Shown here: piece after piece, positions 1 through 9,851 of the stretch | How the letters are laid out: every line of letters starts with the position of its first letter | How positions within the stretch are numbered: the stretch's first letter is position 1 | DNA from: Aquabacterium sp. | GTDB taxonomy: Bacteria; Pseudomonadota; Gammaproteobacteria; Burkholderiales; Burkholderiaceae_C | Reading direction: 5' to 3' | Assembly (NCBI RefSeq): GCF_016195855.1 | Contig: NZ_JACPYU010000017.1 | Location: 1-64,000, forward strand | DNA: 64,000 nt | The notes under the pieces: generated by a model | Seen by the model: the letters and a program-made list of their open reading frames with translations, nothing else | What the model was told of the DNA's origin: nothing | Databases searched by the model: none | Program-made: the position numbers and the translations under genes

Positions 1-135
1 ACGAAGTCCTCAGGTGGGCGCGCTGTGGATGCTGTCATGTTGGGGTCAAACCTGATTGATGGCATTCCTGGCGCGCTTTTTGTTTTGTCTGTGTGGTCCA
101 ATCACGCGTCTTGTTCGTTCTGAAAGCCCTTGGCC

Positions 136-495
136 ATGAACATTGAGCAATATCTGCCCGTCATCCTCTTCATCCTCGTTGGCGTGGGTGTGGGCATTGC
201 GCCACAGGCGCTTGGTTTTCTGCTCGGCCCCCGTCGCCCTGACGAGGCCAAGAACTCCCCTTACGAGTGCGGTTTCGAGGCCTTCGAAGACGCACGCATG
301 AAGTTCGATGTGCGCTACTACCTGGTCGCCATCCTCTTCATCTTGTTCGACCTGGAAATCGCATTCCTGTTCCCCTGGGCCGTGGCGCTCAAGGAAGTGG
401 GCATGACCGGCTTCCTGGCCATCATGTTGTTCCTGGGCATCCTGGTTGTGGGCTTTGCCTACGAGTGGAAGAAGGGCGCGCTGGACTGGGAGTGA
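136..495 (+). CDS. nuoA: NADH-quinone oxidoreductase subunit A
   Basis: Small membrane subunit of respiratory complex I, at the junction of the peripheral and membrane arms. The 119-residue product has the usual family length and three hydrophobic segments: residues about 6-28, one after the acidic [16 protein letters not shown] loop, and one near the C-terminus. That conserved loop containing Cys is the family signature. I chose the ATG at 136 because it gives the typical MNIEQYLPV start; an in-frame TTG lies two codons upstream. It is the first gene of a 14-subunit operon. The 135 bases before it hold no gene I recognise and no convincing promoter. Confidence 0.97.
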   Translation: MNIEQYLPVILFILVGVGVGIAPQALGFLLGPRRPDEAKNSPYECGFEAFEDARMKFDVRYYLVAILFILFDLEIAFLFPWAVALKEVGMTGFLAIMLFLGILVVGFAYEWKKGALDWE

Positions 496-567
496 TCCCA
501 CGTCCGGTCTTTCTCGCGACCGATCTCGCAACCGCTCTGGCACTGGAATCTTCAAGAGGTAATTGAA

Positions 568-1044
568 ATGGGTATCGAAGGCGTCTTCAAAGAGGGCTTC
601 ATCACCACCTCGGCCGACACGCTGATCAACTGGTCCAAGACCGGTTCTCTGTGGCCCATGACCTTTGGTCTGGCCTGCTGTGCGGTCGAGATGATGCACG
701 CGGGCGCGGCCCGCTACGACATCGACCGCTTCGGCATGTTGTTCCGCCCCAGCCCCCGCCAGTCCGATCTGATGATCGTGGCCGGCACGCTGTGCAACAA
801 GATGGCTCCCGCGCTGCGCAAGGTGTACGACCAGATGGCCGAGCCCCGTTGGGTGCTGTCCATGGGCTCGTGCGCCAACGGCGGTGGCTACTACCACTAC
901 AGCTACTCGGTGGTGCGCGGTTGTGACCGCATCGTGCCGGTGGACGTGTACGTGCCTGGTTGCCCCCCCACGGCTGAAGCGCTGCTCTACGGCATCTTGC
1001 AGCTGCAGGCGAAGATCCGCCGTGAAAACACCATCGCACGTTGA
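568..1044 (+). CDS. nuoB: NADH-quinone oxidoreductase subunit B
   Basis: Peripheral-arm subunit carrying the terminal [4Fe-4S] cluster N2, which passes electrons to quinone. The 158-residue product shows the cluster ligands: the tandem cysteines in LACCAVEMM (about residues 31-39), the cysteine in GSCANGGG, and the one in [13 protein letters not shown]. It starts 72 nt after nuoA behind an AGAGGT ribosome site at 7-8 nt spacing. Length and motifs are standard for the proteobacterial enzyme. Confidence 0.97.
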   Translation: MGIEGVFKEGFITTSADTLINWSKTGSLWPMTFGLACCAVEMMHAGAARYDIDRFGMLFRPSPRQSDLMIVAGTLCNKMAPALRKVYDQMAEPRWVLSMGSCANGGGYYHYSYSVVRGCDRIVPVDVYVPGCPPTAEALLYGILQLQAKIRRENTIAR

Positions 1045-1059
1045 TCGGGAGCCCAGGCA

Positions 1060-1671
1060 ATGACTCAGAAACTCGCCAACCTGCAAACAGCCCTGCAAAA
1101 CGTGCTGGGCGACAAGATCAAGCGCCTGGACAGCGCCAAGGGTGAACTGACCCTGACCGTGTCCGCGGCCGACTACCTCGAAGTGGCCCGCACCTTGCGT
1201 GACCACGCCGATCTGAAGTTCGAGCAGCTGATCGACCTGTGCGGCATGGACTACTCGGCCTACAAGGACGGTGCCCCCAGCATCTACTCGGATGGCCCGC
1301 GTTTCTGTGCCGTCAGCCATCTGCTGTCGGTCAGCAAGAACTGGCGTCTGCGCCTGAAGGTGTTTGCGCTGGATGATGACTTTCCCATCGTGGCTTCGGT
1401 CAATGGCATCTGGAACTCGGCCAACTGGTTCGAGCGTGAAGCCTTTGACCTGTACGGCATCGTGTTCGATGGCCACGAAGACCTGCGCCGCATCCTGACG
1501 GACTACGGTTTCATCGGTCACCCCTTCCGCAAGGACTTCCCGACTTCTGGTCACGTCGAGATGCGTTACGACGAAGAGCAGAAGCGTGTGATCTACCAGC
1601 CCGTCACCATCGAGGCGCGCGAGATCACGCCGCGCATCATTCGTGAAGACAACTACGGCGGCCTGCATTAA
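1060..1671 (+). CDS. nuoC: NADH-quinone oxidoreductase subunit C
   Basis: Hydrophilic 30-kDa-type subunit of complex I that packs against NuoD near the quinone site. The 203-residue product includes the family block [31 protein letters not shown] (shown here only as its key features: a [12 protein letters not shown] stretch followed by a [13 protein letters not shown] stretch). NuoC and NuoD are separate genes here, unlike the fused NuoCD of Escherichia coli. It lies 15 nt from both neighbours, so it is probably co-transcribed with nuoB and nuoD. Confidence 0.97.
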   Translation: MTQKLANLQTALQNVLGDKIKRLDSAKGELTLTVSAADYLEVARTLRDHADLKFEQLIDLCGMDYSAYKDGAPSIYSDGPRFCAVSHLLSVSKNWRLRLKVFALDDDFPIVASVNGIWNSANWFEREAFDLYGIVFDGHEDLRRILTDYGFIGHPFRKDFPTSGHVEMRYDEEQKRVIYQPVTIEAREITPRIIREDNYGGLH

Positions 1672-1686
1672 GTCGAGGTTGAAGCC

Positions 1687-2940
1687 ATGGCAGAAATCAA
1701 GAACTACACCCTGAACTTCGGTCCGCAACACCCGGCTGCACACGGCGTGCTGCGCCTGGTGCTGGAGCTGGACGGCGAAGTCATCCAGCGCGCCGACCCG
1801 CACATCGGCCTGTTGCACCGCGCCACTGAAAAGCTGGCCGAGTCCAAGACCTACATCCAGTCGCTGCCCTATATGGACCGCCTGGACTATGTCTCGATGA
1901 TGTGCAACGAGCACGCCTACTGCCTGGCCATCGAGAAGATGCTGGGCATCGAGGTGCCCGAGCGCGCGCAGTACATCCGTGTGATGTTTGCCGAGATCAC
2001 CCGTGTGCTGAACCACCTGTTGTGGTTGGGCTGTCACGGCTTCGACTGCGGCGCCATGAACATCCTGATCTACTGCTTCCGCGAGCGTGAAGACTTGTTC
2101 GACATGTACGAAGCCGTGTCGGGCGCGCGCATGCACGCGGCTTACTTCCGTCCGGGTGGCGTCTACCGCGACCTGCCGGACGCGATGCCGCAGTACAAGG
2201 TCAGCAAGATCAAGAACGCCAAGACGATTGCTCGCATGAACGAGAACCGTCAAGGCTCGCTGCTGGACTTCATCGACGACTTCACCCAGCGCTTCCCCAA
2301 GCTGGTGGACGAGTACGAAACCCTGCTGACCGACAACCGCATCTGGAAGCAGCGTACGGTGGGCATCGGCGTGGTGTCGCCCGAGCGCGCCCTGCAGATG
2401 GGCCTGACCGGCGCCATGCTGCGCGGTTCGGGCATCGTGTGGGACCTGCGCAAGCACCAGCCGTATGACGTGTACGACAAGCTGGACTTCGACATCCCCA
2501 TCGGCACCAATGGCGACTGCTATGACCGCTATGTGGTCCGCGTCGAAGAGCTGCGTCAGTCCAACCGCATCATCAAGCAGTGCGTGGACTGGCTGCGTGC
2601 CAATCCCGGTCCGGTCATCACAGACAACCACAAGGTGGCCCCACCTTCGCGCGTCGAGATGAAGACCTCGATGGAAGAGTTGATCCACCACTTCAAGCTC
2701 TTCACCGAAGGCTTCCATGTGCCCGAGTCCGAGGCCTATGCCGCGGTCGAGCACCCCAAGGGCGAGTTCGGCATCTACCTGGCATCGGACGGTGCCAACA
2801 AGCCTTACCGCCTGAAGATCCGTGCCCCTGGCTTCCCGCACCTGGCCGCGCTGGACGAAATGTCCCGTGGCCACATGCTGGCTGACGCCGTGGCCATCAT
2901 CGGCACGATGGACATCGTGTTCGGTGAAATCGACCGCTGA
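1687..2940 (+). CDS. nuoD: NADH-quinone oxidoreductase subunit D
   Basis: 49-kDa-type subunit of complex I, evolutionarily related to the large subunit of [NiFe] hydrogenases, which forms most of the quinone-binding cavity. The 417-residue product begins with a typical N-terminus containing [21 protein letters not shown] and ends in DIVFGEIDR, the standard terminus. The HRGTEK-type motif appears as HRATEKLAE. Start and length agree with the family, and it is 15 nt after nuoC. Confidence 0.97.
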   Translation: MAEIKNYTLNFGPQHPAAHGVLRLVLELDGEVIQRADPHIGLLHRATEKLAESKTYIQSLPYMDRLDYVSMMCNEHAYCLAIEKMLGIEVPERAQYIRVMFAEITRVLNHLLWLGCHGFDCGAMNILIYCFREREDLFDMYEAVSGARMHAAYFRPGGVYRDLPDAMPQYKVSKIKNAKTIARMNENRQGSLLDFIDDFTQRFPKLVDEYETLLTDNRIWKQRTVGIGVVSPERALQMGLTGAMLRGSGIVWDLRKHQPYDVYDKLDFDIPIGTNGDCYDRYVVRVEELRQSNRIIKQCVDWLRANPGPVITDNHKVAPPSRVEMKTSMEELIHHFKLFTEGFHVPESEAYAAVEHPKGEFGIYLASDGANKPYRLKIRAPGFPHLAALDEMSRGHMLADAVAIIGTMDIVFGEIDR

Positions 2941-2967
2941 AGTGACTGCGGAATAAGCGACCAAACC

Positions 2968-3453
2968 ATGTTGAGCGAACAAACCAAAGCGCGTTTCGAC
3001 CGCGAACTCGCCAAGTACCCGGCTGACCAGCGCATCTCCGCTGTGATGGCCTGCCTGTCCATCATCCAGCAAGAGCGTGGCTGGGTCTCGCCCGAGAGCG
3101 AGCAGGAAGTGGCCGACTACATCGGCGTGGCGCCCATCGCCGTGCACGAAGTCGTCACCTTCTACAACATGTACAACCAGCAGCCGGTGGGCCAGTTCAA
3201 GCTGGCCGTGTGCACCAACCTGCCGTGCCAGTTGCGCGACGGCCAGAAGGCGCTGGAGCACGTGTGCTCGCGCCTGGGTGTCGAGATGGGTGGCACCACG
3301 CCGGACGGCGTGTTCACCGTGCAGCAATCCGAGTGCCTGGGCGCTTGCGCCGATGCACCCGTGGCCCTGGTCAACGACCGTCAGATGGTCAGCTACCTGA
3401 GCAACGAGCGCCTGGACGAATTGCTGTCCACGCTCAAGTCTCAGGCCAAGTGA
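2968..3453 (+). CDS. nuoE: NADH-quinone oxidoreductase subunit E
   Basis: 24-kDa-type subunit of the NADH-oxidising module, holding the [2Fe-2S] cluster N1a. The four ligands are visible as C-x4-C in CTNLPC (about residues 86-91) and C-x3-C in ECLGAC (about 122-126). The thioredoxin-like fold is expected from the family. The 161-residue length is normal. It begins 27 nt after nuoD and ends 12 nt before nuoF. Confidence 0.97.
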   Translation: MLSEQTKARFDRELAKYPADQRISAVMACLSIIQQERGWVSPESEQEVADYIGVAPIAVHEVVTFYNMYNQQPVGQFKLAVCTNLPCQLRDGQKALEHVCSRLGVEMGGTTPDGVFTVQQSECLGACADAPVALVNDRQMVSYLSNERLDELLSTLKSQAK

Positions 3454-3465
3454 GGCAAAGACAAG

Positions 3466-4809
3466 ATGCTTGATCTTTCCAAATTCCAGGCGACCGGCAA
3501 GGAAACCGTTTTCCACGGCCGCCACATCGAACCGCAAATCTACGCCGGCATCGACGGCAACAACTGGGGTCTGAAGGAGTACGAAGCCCGCGGTGGCTAC
3601 GCGGCCCTGCGCAAGATCCTGGGCAAGGACGGCGGCCCGGGCATGACCCAGGATCAGGTCATTGCCGAAGTCAAAGCCTCGGCCCTGCGTGGTCGTGGGG
3701 GCGCGGGCTTCCCCACCGGCCTGAAGTGGAGCTTCATGCCCCGCGCCTTCCCCGGTCAGAAGTACCTGGTCTGCAACTCCGACGAGGGCGAGCCGGGCAC
3801 CTGCAAAGACCGCGAGATCCTGCGCTTCAACCCGCACACCGTGATCGAAGGCATGGCCATTGCGGCCTACGCCATGGGCATCACCGTGGGCTACAACTAC
3901 ATCCACGGCGAAATCTTCGAGGTGTACGAACGCTTCGAAGCCGCCCTGGAAGAAGCCCGTGCTGCCGGCTACCTCGGCAACAACATCATGGGCAGCGACT
4001 TCACGTTCCAGTTGCATGCGCACCATGGTTTCGGTGCCTACATCTGCGGCGAAGAAACCGCACTGCTGGAATCGATCGAAGGCAAGAAGGGCCAGCCCCG
4101 TTTCAAGCCGCCTTTCCCTGCCAGCTTCGGCCTGTACGGCAAGCCCACGACGATCAACAACACCGAGACATTTGCTGCGGTGCCATGGATCATCCGCAAC
4201 GGTGGCGAGGCCTTCCTGAACGTGGGCAAGCCCAACAACGGTGGCACCAAGCTGTTCTCGATCTCCGGTGACGTCGAGCGTCCCGGCAACTACGAGATCC
4301 CGATGGGCACGCCTTTCGCCAAGCTGCTGGAGCTCGCCGGTGGCGTGCGCGGCGGTCGCAAGTTGAAGGCCGTGATCCCCGGTGGGTCGTCGATGCCCGT
4401 GCTGCCTGCTCACATCATGATGGAATGCACGATGGACTATGACTCCATCGCCAAGGCCGGCTCGATGCTGGGCTCGGGCGCCGTCATCGTGATGGACGAG
4501 ACCCGCTGCATGGTCAAGAGCCTGCTGCGCCTGTCCTACTTCTACATGCATGAATCGTGCGGCCAGTGCACGCCTTGCCGCGAAGGCACGGGCTGGCTGT
4601 GGCGCATGATGGACCGCATCGAGCACGGCAAGGGCCGTCCGGAAGACATCGACCTGCTGAACTCGGTTGCCGACAACATCCAGGGCCGCACCATCTGCGC
4701 GCTGGGTGATGCCGCTGCGATGCCGGTGCGTGCTTTCATCAAGCACTACCGCGACGAGTTCGTGCACCACATCGAACACAAGACCTGCATGGTCCCGGCC
4801 TATGTCTAA
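3466..4809 (+). CDS. nuoF: NADH-quinone oxidoreductase subunit F
   Basis: 51-kDa-type subunit that binds NADH and FMN and carries [4Fe-4S] cluster N3. The glycine-rich nucleotide motif [11 protein letters not shown] is near residues 72-82. The FMN-site block [14 protein letters not shown] follows. The cluster ligands lie in [14 protein letters not shown] near residue 365, with a further Cys in TICALGD. The 447-residue length is normal. Downstream there is an unusually long 104-nt gap to nuoG, filled by a palindromic repeat. Confidence 0.97.
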   Translation: MLDLSKFQATGKETVFHGRHIEPQIYAGIDGNNWGLKEYEARGGYAALRKILGKDGGPGMTQDQVIAEVKASALRGRGGAGFPTGLKWSFMPRAFPGQKYLVCNSDEGEPGTCKDREILRFNPHTVIEGMAIAAYAMGITVGYNYIHGEIFEVYERFEAALEEARAAGYLGNNIMGSDFTFQLHAHHGFGAYICGEETALLESIEGKKGQPRFKPPFPASFGLYGKPTTINNTETFAAVPWIIRNGGEAFLNVGKPNNGGTKLFSISGDVERPGNYEIPMGTPFAKLLELAGGVRGGRKLKAVIPGGSSMPVLPAHIMMECTMDYDSIAKAGSMLGSGAVIVMDETRCMVKSLLRLSYFYMHESCGQCTPCREGTGWLWRMMDRIEHGKGRPEDIDLLNSVADNIQGRTICALGDAAAMPVRAFIKHYRDEFVHHIEHKTCMVPAYV

Positions 4810-4812
4810 GCG

Positions 4813-4877
4813 CCCCCACGCTCGGAGTACCTCGCTGCCCCCCGTGGGGGTTGGTCTTCCTTGGGGCGGCCCGGCGG
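4813..4877 (+). repeat. Comamonadaceae-type palindromic intergenic repeat, copy 1
   Basis: GC-rich element filling the nuoF-nuoG gap. It contains an inverted repeat, CCCCCACG at 4813-4820 against CGTGGGGG at 4843-4850; a TGCCCCCCGTGGGGG block at 4836-4850; and CCTTGGGGCGGCCCGGCGG at 4859-4877. The last 19 nt are identical to 54392-54410 inside metG, and the middle block differs there by one base. From memory such elements are very common between genes in Comamonadaceae; I could not search for copy number. No U-tract follows, so it is unlikely to be a simple terminator. Confidence 0.8.
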
Positions 4878-4913
4878 AAGCCCGCACGCGTGCCCTAAAA
4901 GGTAAGTAACGCT

Positions 4914-7241
4914 ATGATCGAAATCGAAATCGACGGACGAAAAGTCCAGGCCCAGGAAGGCAGCATGGTGATCCGTGCTGCTGAAGAAAATGGGACCTTC
5001 ATTCCGCACTTCTGCTATCACAAGAAGCTGTCTATCGCGGCCAACTGCCGCATGTGTCTCGTGGACATCGAGAAGGCGCCCAAGCCCATGCCGGCCTGCG
5101 CCACCCCGGTCACGCAAGGCATGATCGTGCGCACCAAGAGCGAGAAGGCTGTCAAGGCTCAGCAGAGCGTGATGGAGTTTTTGCTCATCAACCACCCGCT
5201 GGATTGCCCGATCTGCGACCAGGGCGGTGAGTGCCAGTTGCAAGACCTGGCCGTGGGCTATGGTGGCTCGGCTTCCCGCTACAAGGAAGAAAAGCGCGTG
5301 GTCTTCCACAAGGAAGTCGGCCCGCTGATCTCGATGGAAGAGATGAGTCGCTGCATCCAGTGCACGCGCTGCGTCCGCTTCGGTCAGGAGATCGCTGGTG
5401 TGATGGAGCTGGGCATGGCCCACCGCGGTGAGCACTCCGAGATCACGACTTTCGTTGGTCGCTCGGTGGACTCTGAACTGTCGGGCAACATGATCGACAT
5501 CTGCCCGGTCGGTGCTTTGACCAGCAAGCCCTTCCGCTACAGCGCCCGTACCTGGGAGCTGTCGCGCCGCAAGAGCGTGTCGCCCCATGATGCCACCGGT
5601 GCCAACCTGATCGTTCAGGTGAAGAACGGCAAGGTGATGCGCGTGGTGCCGCTCGAAAACGAAGATGTCAACGAGTGCTGGATCGCCGACCGTGACCGCT
5701 TCAGCTACGAAGCGCTCAACAGCGATGCACGCCTGACCAAGCCCATGATCAAGCAGGGCGGCCAGTGGGCAGAAGTTGAATGGACGGTGGCGCTGGAATA
5801 CGTCGCACATGGTTTGAAGTGCATTGCCAAGGAGCAGGGCGCCAACACCATCGGCGCCCTGGCGACCGAGCACAGCACGGTGGAAGAGCTCTTCCTGCTG
5901 AGCCAGCTGGTGCGTGGCCTGGGCTCCGACAACGTCGACACCCGTCTGCGTCAGGCTGACTTCACGACCGGTGCCGGTGCGCGCTGGCTGGGTCTGCCGA
6001 TTGCCGAGCTGTCCACGCTGGACCGCGCCCTGGTGGTCGGCTCCTTCCTGCGCAAGGACCACCCGCTGTTCGCCTCGCGTCTGCGCCAGGCTGCCAAGCG
6101 TGGCGCCCAGATCACGGCCATCGGCGGTGCGAACGATGACTGGCTGATGCCTTTGAGCCAGCGCGTGACCGTGGCCCCGAGCGCCTGGGCACAAGCGCTG
6201 GCCGATGTGGCCGCCGCTGTGGCCGCCGAGCGTGGCGTGACCGCGCCTGCTGCCGGCAGCACCACTGATGCAGCCAAGGCCATCGCTGCCTCCTTGCTGT
6301 CTGGTCAGAACAAGGCCATCTTGCTGGGCAATGCCGCTGCACAACATCCGCAAGCCTCGTCGCTGCAAGCCCTGGCCCAGTGGATTGGCGAGCAGACCGG
6401 TGCCAAGGTCGGTTTCCTGAGCGAGTCGGCCAACACGGTCGGCGCGCAACTGGTTGGTGCTCAGCCACAACAAGGTGGTTTGAATGCGGGCCAGATGTTG
6501 GCTGGCAAGGGCCTGAAGGCCATCGTGCTGCTGGGCGTCGAGCCCGAGTTCGATACCGCCAACCCGAGTGCCGCCATGGCCGCGGTGCAAGGCGCCGACA
6601 TGGTCGTGTCGCTGTCGTCGTTCAAGACCAGTGCCAACGACTATGCCGATGTGATCCTGCCGATCGCGCCTTTCTCTGAAACCTCCGGCACCTTTGTGAA
6701 CGCAGAAGGCCGCGTGCAGAGCTTCCATGGCGTGGTCAAGCCCCTGGGCGACACCCGTCCGGCGTGGAAAGTCCTGCGCGTGCTGGGCACGATGCTGGGC
6801 TTGGAAGGCTTTGCCTACGAGACCTCGGAAGAGGTCAAGGCCCGCGCCCTGGGTGACCTGGCCGCACTGCCTGCCAAGCTGAACAACGCCACCTCGGCTG
6901 CCATCAACCTGAGCGCTTCGACCGGTGGCCTGCAGCGCCTGGCCGATGTGCCCATCTACAGCGCTGACGCCCTGGTGCGCCGTGCGCCTTCGCTGCAAGC
7001 CACGGCTGATGGCAAGGCGCCTGTGGCCAGCTTGCCGCAAGCCCTGTGGGCCGAGTTGGGCTTGGCTGAAGGTGCGCAGGTCAAGGTGTCGCAGGACGGT
7101 GCGAATGGTGCAGTGAGTGCCGTGTTGCCCGCCGTGCAAGACGCCAGCCTGCCCGCCAATGTGGTGCGTGTGCCTGCCGGTCACCCGGCCACCGCGACGC
7201 TGGGCGCCTCTTTCGGCACGGTCCGTGTCGAAAAAGCCTGA
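4914..7241 (+). CDS. nuoG: NADH-quinone oxidoreductase subunit G
   Basis: 75-kDa-type subunit of the NADH-oxidising module, which carries several Fe-S clusters on a molybdopterin-oxidoreductase-like scaffold. The N-terminal ferredoxin-like domain holds Cys in CYHKKL, CRMCLVD and PACATPV (about residues 35-65). The next cluster region is CPICDQGGECQLQD, followed by CIQCTRCVRFGQEI and the ICPVGALTSKPF cysteine. The C-terminal part (about 220-775) is Ala/Gly-rich, as in other Burkholderiales. The product has 775 residues. Its start follows AAAAGGTAAGTAACGCT, an AAGGT ribosome site just after the palindromic repeat. Confidence 0.97.
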   Translation: MIEIEIDGRKVQAQEGSMVIRAAEENGTFIPHFCYHKKLSIAANCRMCLVDIEKAPKPMPACATPVTQGMIVRTKSEKAVKAQQSVMEFLLINHPLDCPICDQGGECQLQDLAVGYGGSASRYKEEKRVVFHKEVGPLISMEEMSRCIQCTRCVRFGQEIAGVMELGMAHRGEHSEITTFVGRSVDSELSGNMIDICPVGALTSKPFRYSARTWELSRRKSVSPHDATGANLIVQVKNGKVMRVVPLENEDVNECWIADRDRFSYEALNSDARLTKPMIKQGGQWAEVEWTVALEYVAHGLKCIAKEQGANTIGALATEHSTVEELFLLSQLVRGLGSDNVDTRLRQADFTTGAGARWLGLPIAELSTLDRALVVGSFLRKDHPLFASRLRQAAKRGAQITAIGGANDDWLMPLSQRVTVAPSAWAQALADVAAAVAAERGVTAPAAGSTTDAAKAIAASLLSGQNKAILLGNAAAQHPQASSLQALAQWIGEQTGAKVGFLSESANTVGAQLVGAQPQQGGLNAGQMLAGKGLKAIVLLGVEPEFDTANPSAAMAAVQGADMVVSLSSFKTSANDYADVILPIAPFSETSGTFVNAEGRVQSFHGVVKPLGDTRPAWKVLRVLGTMLGLEGFAYETSEEVKARALGDLAALPAKLNNATSAAINLSASTGGLQRLADVPIYSADALVRRAPSLQATADGKAPVASLPQALWAELGLAEGAQVKVSQDGANGAVSAVLPAVQDASLPANVVRVPAGHPATATLGASFGTVRVEKA

Positions 7242-7260
7242 AGGGTAGGGGAGACAACAG

Positions 7261-8358
7261 ATGATTGACACCCTGTACAACGCTGGTGCCGCCAACCTGG
7301 GCGCAGCCTGGCCCGTGGTCTGGTCGCTGATCAAGATCGTGGCGCTCTTGCTGCCGCTGCTGGGCTGCGTGGCCTATCTGACCCTTTGGGAGCGCAAGGC
7401 GATTGCCTGGTCGCAGATCCGTCCGGGCCCCAACCGCACGGGCCCCCTGGGTTTGCTGCAGCCTATCGCTGACGCGGTCAAGCTGATCTTCAAAGAGATC
7501 ATCGTGCCCTCTGCTGCGCACAAGGGGCTGTTCTTCCTGGGCCCGATCATGACGATCATGCCCGCGCTGGCTGCCTGGGCGGTGGTGCCCTTCGGCCCGG
7601 ATGCCGCACTGGCCAACGTCAACGCCGGCCTGCTGTTCCTGATGGCCATCACCTCGCTGGAAGTCTATGGCGTGATCATCGCCGGCTGGGCCTCCAACTC
7701 GAAGTACGCCTTCCTGGGCGCCATCCGTGCTTCGGCGCAAATGGTGTCCTACGAAATCGCCATGGGCTTCTGCCTGGTGATCGTGCTGATGACGGCCGGT
7801 TCGCTCAACATGACGGACATCGTGCTGAGCCAGGCCAAGGGCCAGTTCGCCGACATGGGCTTGAACTTCCTGTCCTGGAACTGGTTGCCGCTGCTGCCCA
7901 TCACGGTCGTGTACTTCATCTCCGGTCTGGCTGAAACCAACCGCCACCCCTTCGACGTGGTGGAAGGCGAATCCGAAATCGTGGCCGGTCACATGATCGA
8001 GTACTCGGGCATGGCCTTCGCGATGTTCTTCCTGGCCGAATACGCCAACATGATCCTGGTGTCCACGCTGGCTGCCGTCATGTTCTTCGGTGGCTGGGTT
8101 GCGCCGGTGTCTTTCAAGATGCTGGGTATGGCAACGCCTGAGTTCATCGAGCACACGATCTGGCTGTGGAACTGGTTCTGGCTGTTCGCCAAGGCCTTCA
8201 TCATCGTCACCCTGTTCCTGTGGGTGCGTGCATCGTTCCCGCGCTTCCGCTACGACCAGATCATGCGTCTGGGCTGGAAGATCTTCATCCCCATCACGCT
8301 GGTCTGGCTGGTGCTGGTCGGCGGCTGGATGATGTCGCCTTGGAACATCTGGAAATAA
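7261..8358 (+). CDS. nuoH: NADH-quinone oxidoreductase subunit H
   Basis: Membrane subunit of complex I that completes the quinone chamber. The 365-residue product is strongly hydrophobic with about eight to nine membrane segments. It has the typical blocks [17 protein letters not shown] and [12 protein letters not shown], and the acidic loop [20 protein letters not shown]. It lies 19 nt after nuoG and 7 nt before nuoI. Confidence 0.97.
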   Translation: MIDTLYNAGAANLGAAWPVVWSLIKIVALLLPLLGCVAYLTLWERKAIAWSQIRPGPNRTGPLGLLQPIADAVKLIFKEIIVPSAAHKGLFFLGPIMTIMPALAAWAVVPFGPDAALANVNAGLLFLMAITSLEVYGVIIAGWASNSKYAFLGAIRASAQMVSYEIAMGFCLVIVLMTAGSLNMTDIVLSQAKGQFADMGLNFLSWNWLPLLPITVVYFISGLAETNRHPFDVVEGESEIVAGHMIEYSGMAFAMFFLAEYANMILVSTLAAVMFFGGWVAPVSFKMLGMATPEFIEHTIWLWNWFWLFAKAFIIVTLFLWVRASFPRFRYDQIMRLGWKIFIPITLVWLVLVGGWMMSPWNIWK

Positions 8359-8365
8359 GGGGCAC

Positions 8366-8866
8366 ATGAACATGTCTGCAACGTCCCTCAAAGAGTTCGT
8401 CTCCAGCTTCTTCCTGCTGGAAATGTTCAAGGGCATGGCCCTGACCGGTCGTCACTTCTTCAAGCCGTACGTCACCGTGCAGTTCCCTGAAGAGAAGACA
8501 CCGCTGTCGCCGCGCTTCCGTGGCCTGCACGCCCTGCGTCGTTATGAGAACGGCGAAGAGCGCTGCATTGCCTGCAAGCTGTGCGAAGCCGTGTGCCCGG
8601 CCATGGCCATCACCATCGAGTCCGATGTGCGTGACGACGGCACCCGCCGCACCACGCGCTACGACATCGACCTGACCAAGTGCATCTTCTGCGGCTTCTG
8701 CGAAGAAAGCTGCCCGGTGGATTCGATCGTGGAAACCCACATCTTCGAATACCACGGCGAAAAGCGCGGCGATCTGTACTTCACCAAGGACATGCTCCTG
8801 GCGGTGGGTGATCGCTACGAAAAGGAAATTGCAGCCAACAAGGAGGCGGACGCGAAATACCGCTGA
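8366..8866 (+). CDS. nuoI: NADH-quinone oxidoreductase subunit I
   Basis: Ferredoxin-like subunit with two [4Fe-4S] clusters, N6a and N6b. Both ligand sets are intact: [12 protein letters not shown] (about residues 64-75) and [12 protein letters not shown] (about 103-114). The product has 166 residues from the ATG at 8366. A second in-frame ATG at 8372 gives 164 residues and has a better distance from the AAGGGG ribosome site, so the true start may be the second one. It ends 6 nt before nuoJ. Confidence 0.96.
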   Translation: MNMSATSLKEFVSSFFLLEMFKGMALTGRHFFKPYVTVQFPEEKTPLSPRFRGLHALRRYENGEERCIACKLCEAVCPAMAITIESDVRDDGTRRTTRYDIDLTKCIFCGFCEESCPVDSIVETHIFEYHGEKRGDLYFTKDMLLAVGDRYEKEIAANKEADAKYR

Positions 8867-8872
8867 CCCGAT

Positions 8873-9523
8873 ATGGACACCTTCAGCCTACTTTTCTATA
8901 CCTTTGCCGCAGTGCTGGTCTTCGCGGGTTTCCGCGTGATCACCGCCAAGAGCCCAGTGAGCGCCGCGCTCCACCTGGTGCTGGCCTTCTTCAGCGCCTC
9001 GTGCGTGTGGATGCTGCTGCAAGCCGAGTTCCTGGCCATCTCCCTCGTGCTCGTGTACGTGGGGGCGGTCATGGTGCTGTTCCTGTTCGTCGTGATGATG
9101 CTGGACATCAACATCGACTCGATCCGCCAAGGCTTCTGGAAGCACTTCCCGCTGGCCGGTGGCATTGGCGCCGTGATCGCCGTGGAAATGGCTTTCGTGC
9201 TGACGCGTGGTTTCGACCTGCCGTCTGCTAAGGCTTTCCCGCCTGATGTGGCCAAGGTGCCCAATGCCAAGGCACTGGGTATCGAGTTGTTCACGCACTA
9301 CCTGTTCCCTGTGCAGATCGCTGCCGTCATCCTGCTGGTGGCCATCATTGCCGCCATCGCGCTGACCCTGCGCAAGCGCAAGGACTCGCACTTCCAGAAA
9401 CCTTCCGAGCAGGTGCGCGTTAAAAAGGGTGATCGTCTGCGCGTGGTGAAACTGGCGCCGACCATCGAAGCACCTGTTGCACCCGCCGCCGACGCTGCCC
9501 CCCAGAACGGAGGCCAAGCATGA
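8873..9523 (+). CDS. nuoJ: NADH-quinone oxidoreductase subunit J
   Basis: Membrane subunit of complex I. The 216-residue product has five predicted hydrophobic segments, with the signature [20 protein letters not shown] in the third (about residues 60-80). A polar, Ala/Pro-rich tail of about 45 residues follows the last segment. The stop codon overlaps the nuoK start in an ATGA arrangement, which points to translational coupling. Confidence 0.96.
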   Translation: MDTFSLLFYTFAAVLVFAGFRVITAKSPVSAALHLVLAFFSASCVWMLLQAEFLAISLVLVYVGAVMVLFLFVVMMLDINIDSIRQGFWKHFPLAGGIGAVIAVEMAFVLTRGFDLPSAKAFPPDVAKVPNAKALGIELFTHYLFPVQIAAVILLVAIIAAIALTLRKRKDSHFQKPSEQVRVKKGDRLRVVKLAPTIEAPVAPAADAAPQNGGQA

Positions 9524-9834
9524 TCACGACCATCACCCTCGGACACTTTCTGTCGCTGGGCGCCATCCTGTTCGCCATGTCGGTCATCGGGATCTTCCTG
9601 AACCGCAAGAACCTGATCGTGCTGCTGATGTGCATCGAACTGATGCTGCTGGCCGTGAACCTGAACTTCGTCGCGTTCTCCCACTACCTGGGTGACATGG
9701 ACGGCCAGGTCTTCGTGTTCTTCATCCTGACCGTGGCCGCTGCAGAGTCGGCGATCGGTCTGGCCATTCTGGTGACGCTGTTCCGCAATCGTCAGTCGAT
9801 CAATGTCGACGAGCTGGACACGCTCAAGGGCTGA
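9520..9834 (+). CDS. nuoK: NADH-quinone oxidoreductase subunit K
   Basis: Small antiporter-like (MrpC-related) membrane subunit of complex I. The 104-residue product has three hydrophobic segments. Two buried glutamates important for proton transfer in this family appear in [19 protein letters not shown] and in [14 protein letters not shown]. It overlaps nuoJ by four bases and lies 17 nt before the chosen nuoL start. Confidence 0.97.
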   Translation: MITTITLGHFLSLGAILFAMSVIGIFLNRKNLIVLLMCIELMLLAVNLNFVAFSHYLGDMDGQVFVFFILTVAAAESAIGLAILVTLFRNRQSINVDELDTLKG

Positions 9835-9851
9835 TCGGGAGAGTGACAACA

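Noticed and set aside
4813-4877. Rho-independent terminator in the nuoF-nuoG gap
   Set aside because: The hairpin is GC-rich but is followed by more GC sequence with no T-run, and it matches a dispersed repeat instead.
46-4887. A very long open frame on the minus strand opposite nuoA-nuoF
   Set aside because: It mirrors the strong GC third-position bias of the real genes on the other strand and its translation is rich in His, Ala, Gly, Val and Gln with no family resemblance. Similar antisense frames lie opposite nuoL, the hybrid kinase and 49352-52588.
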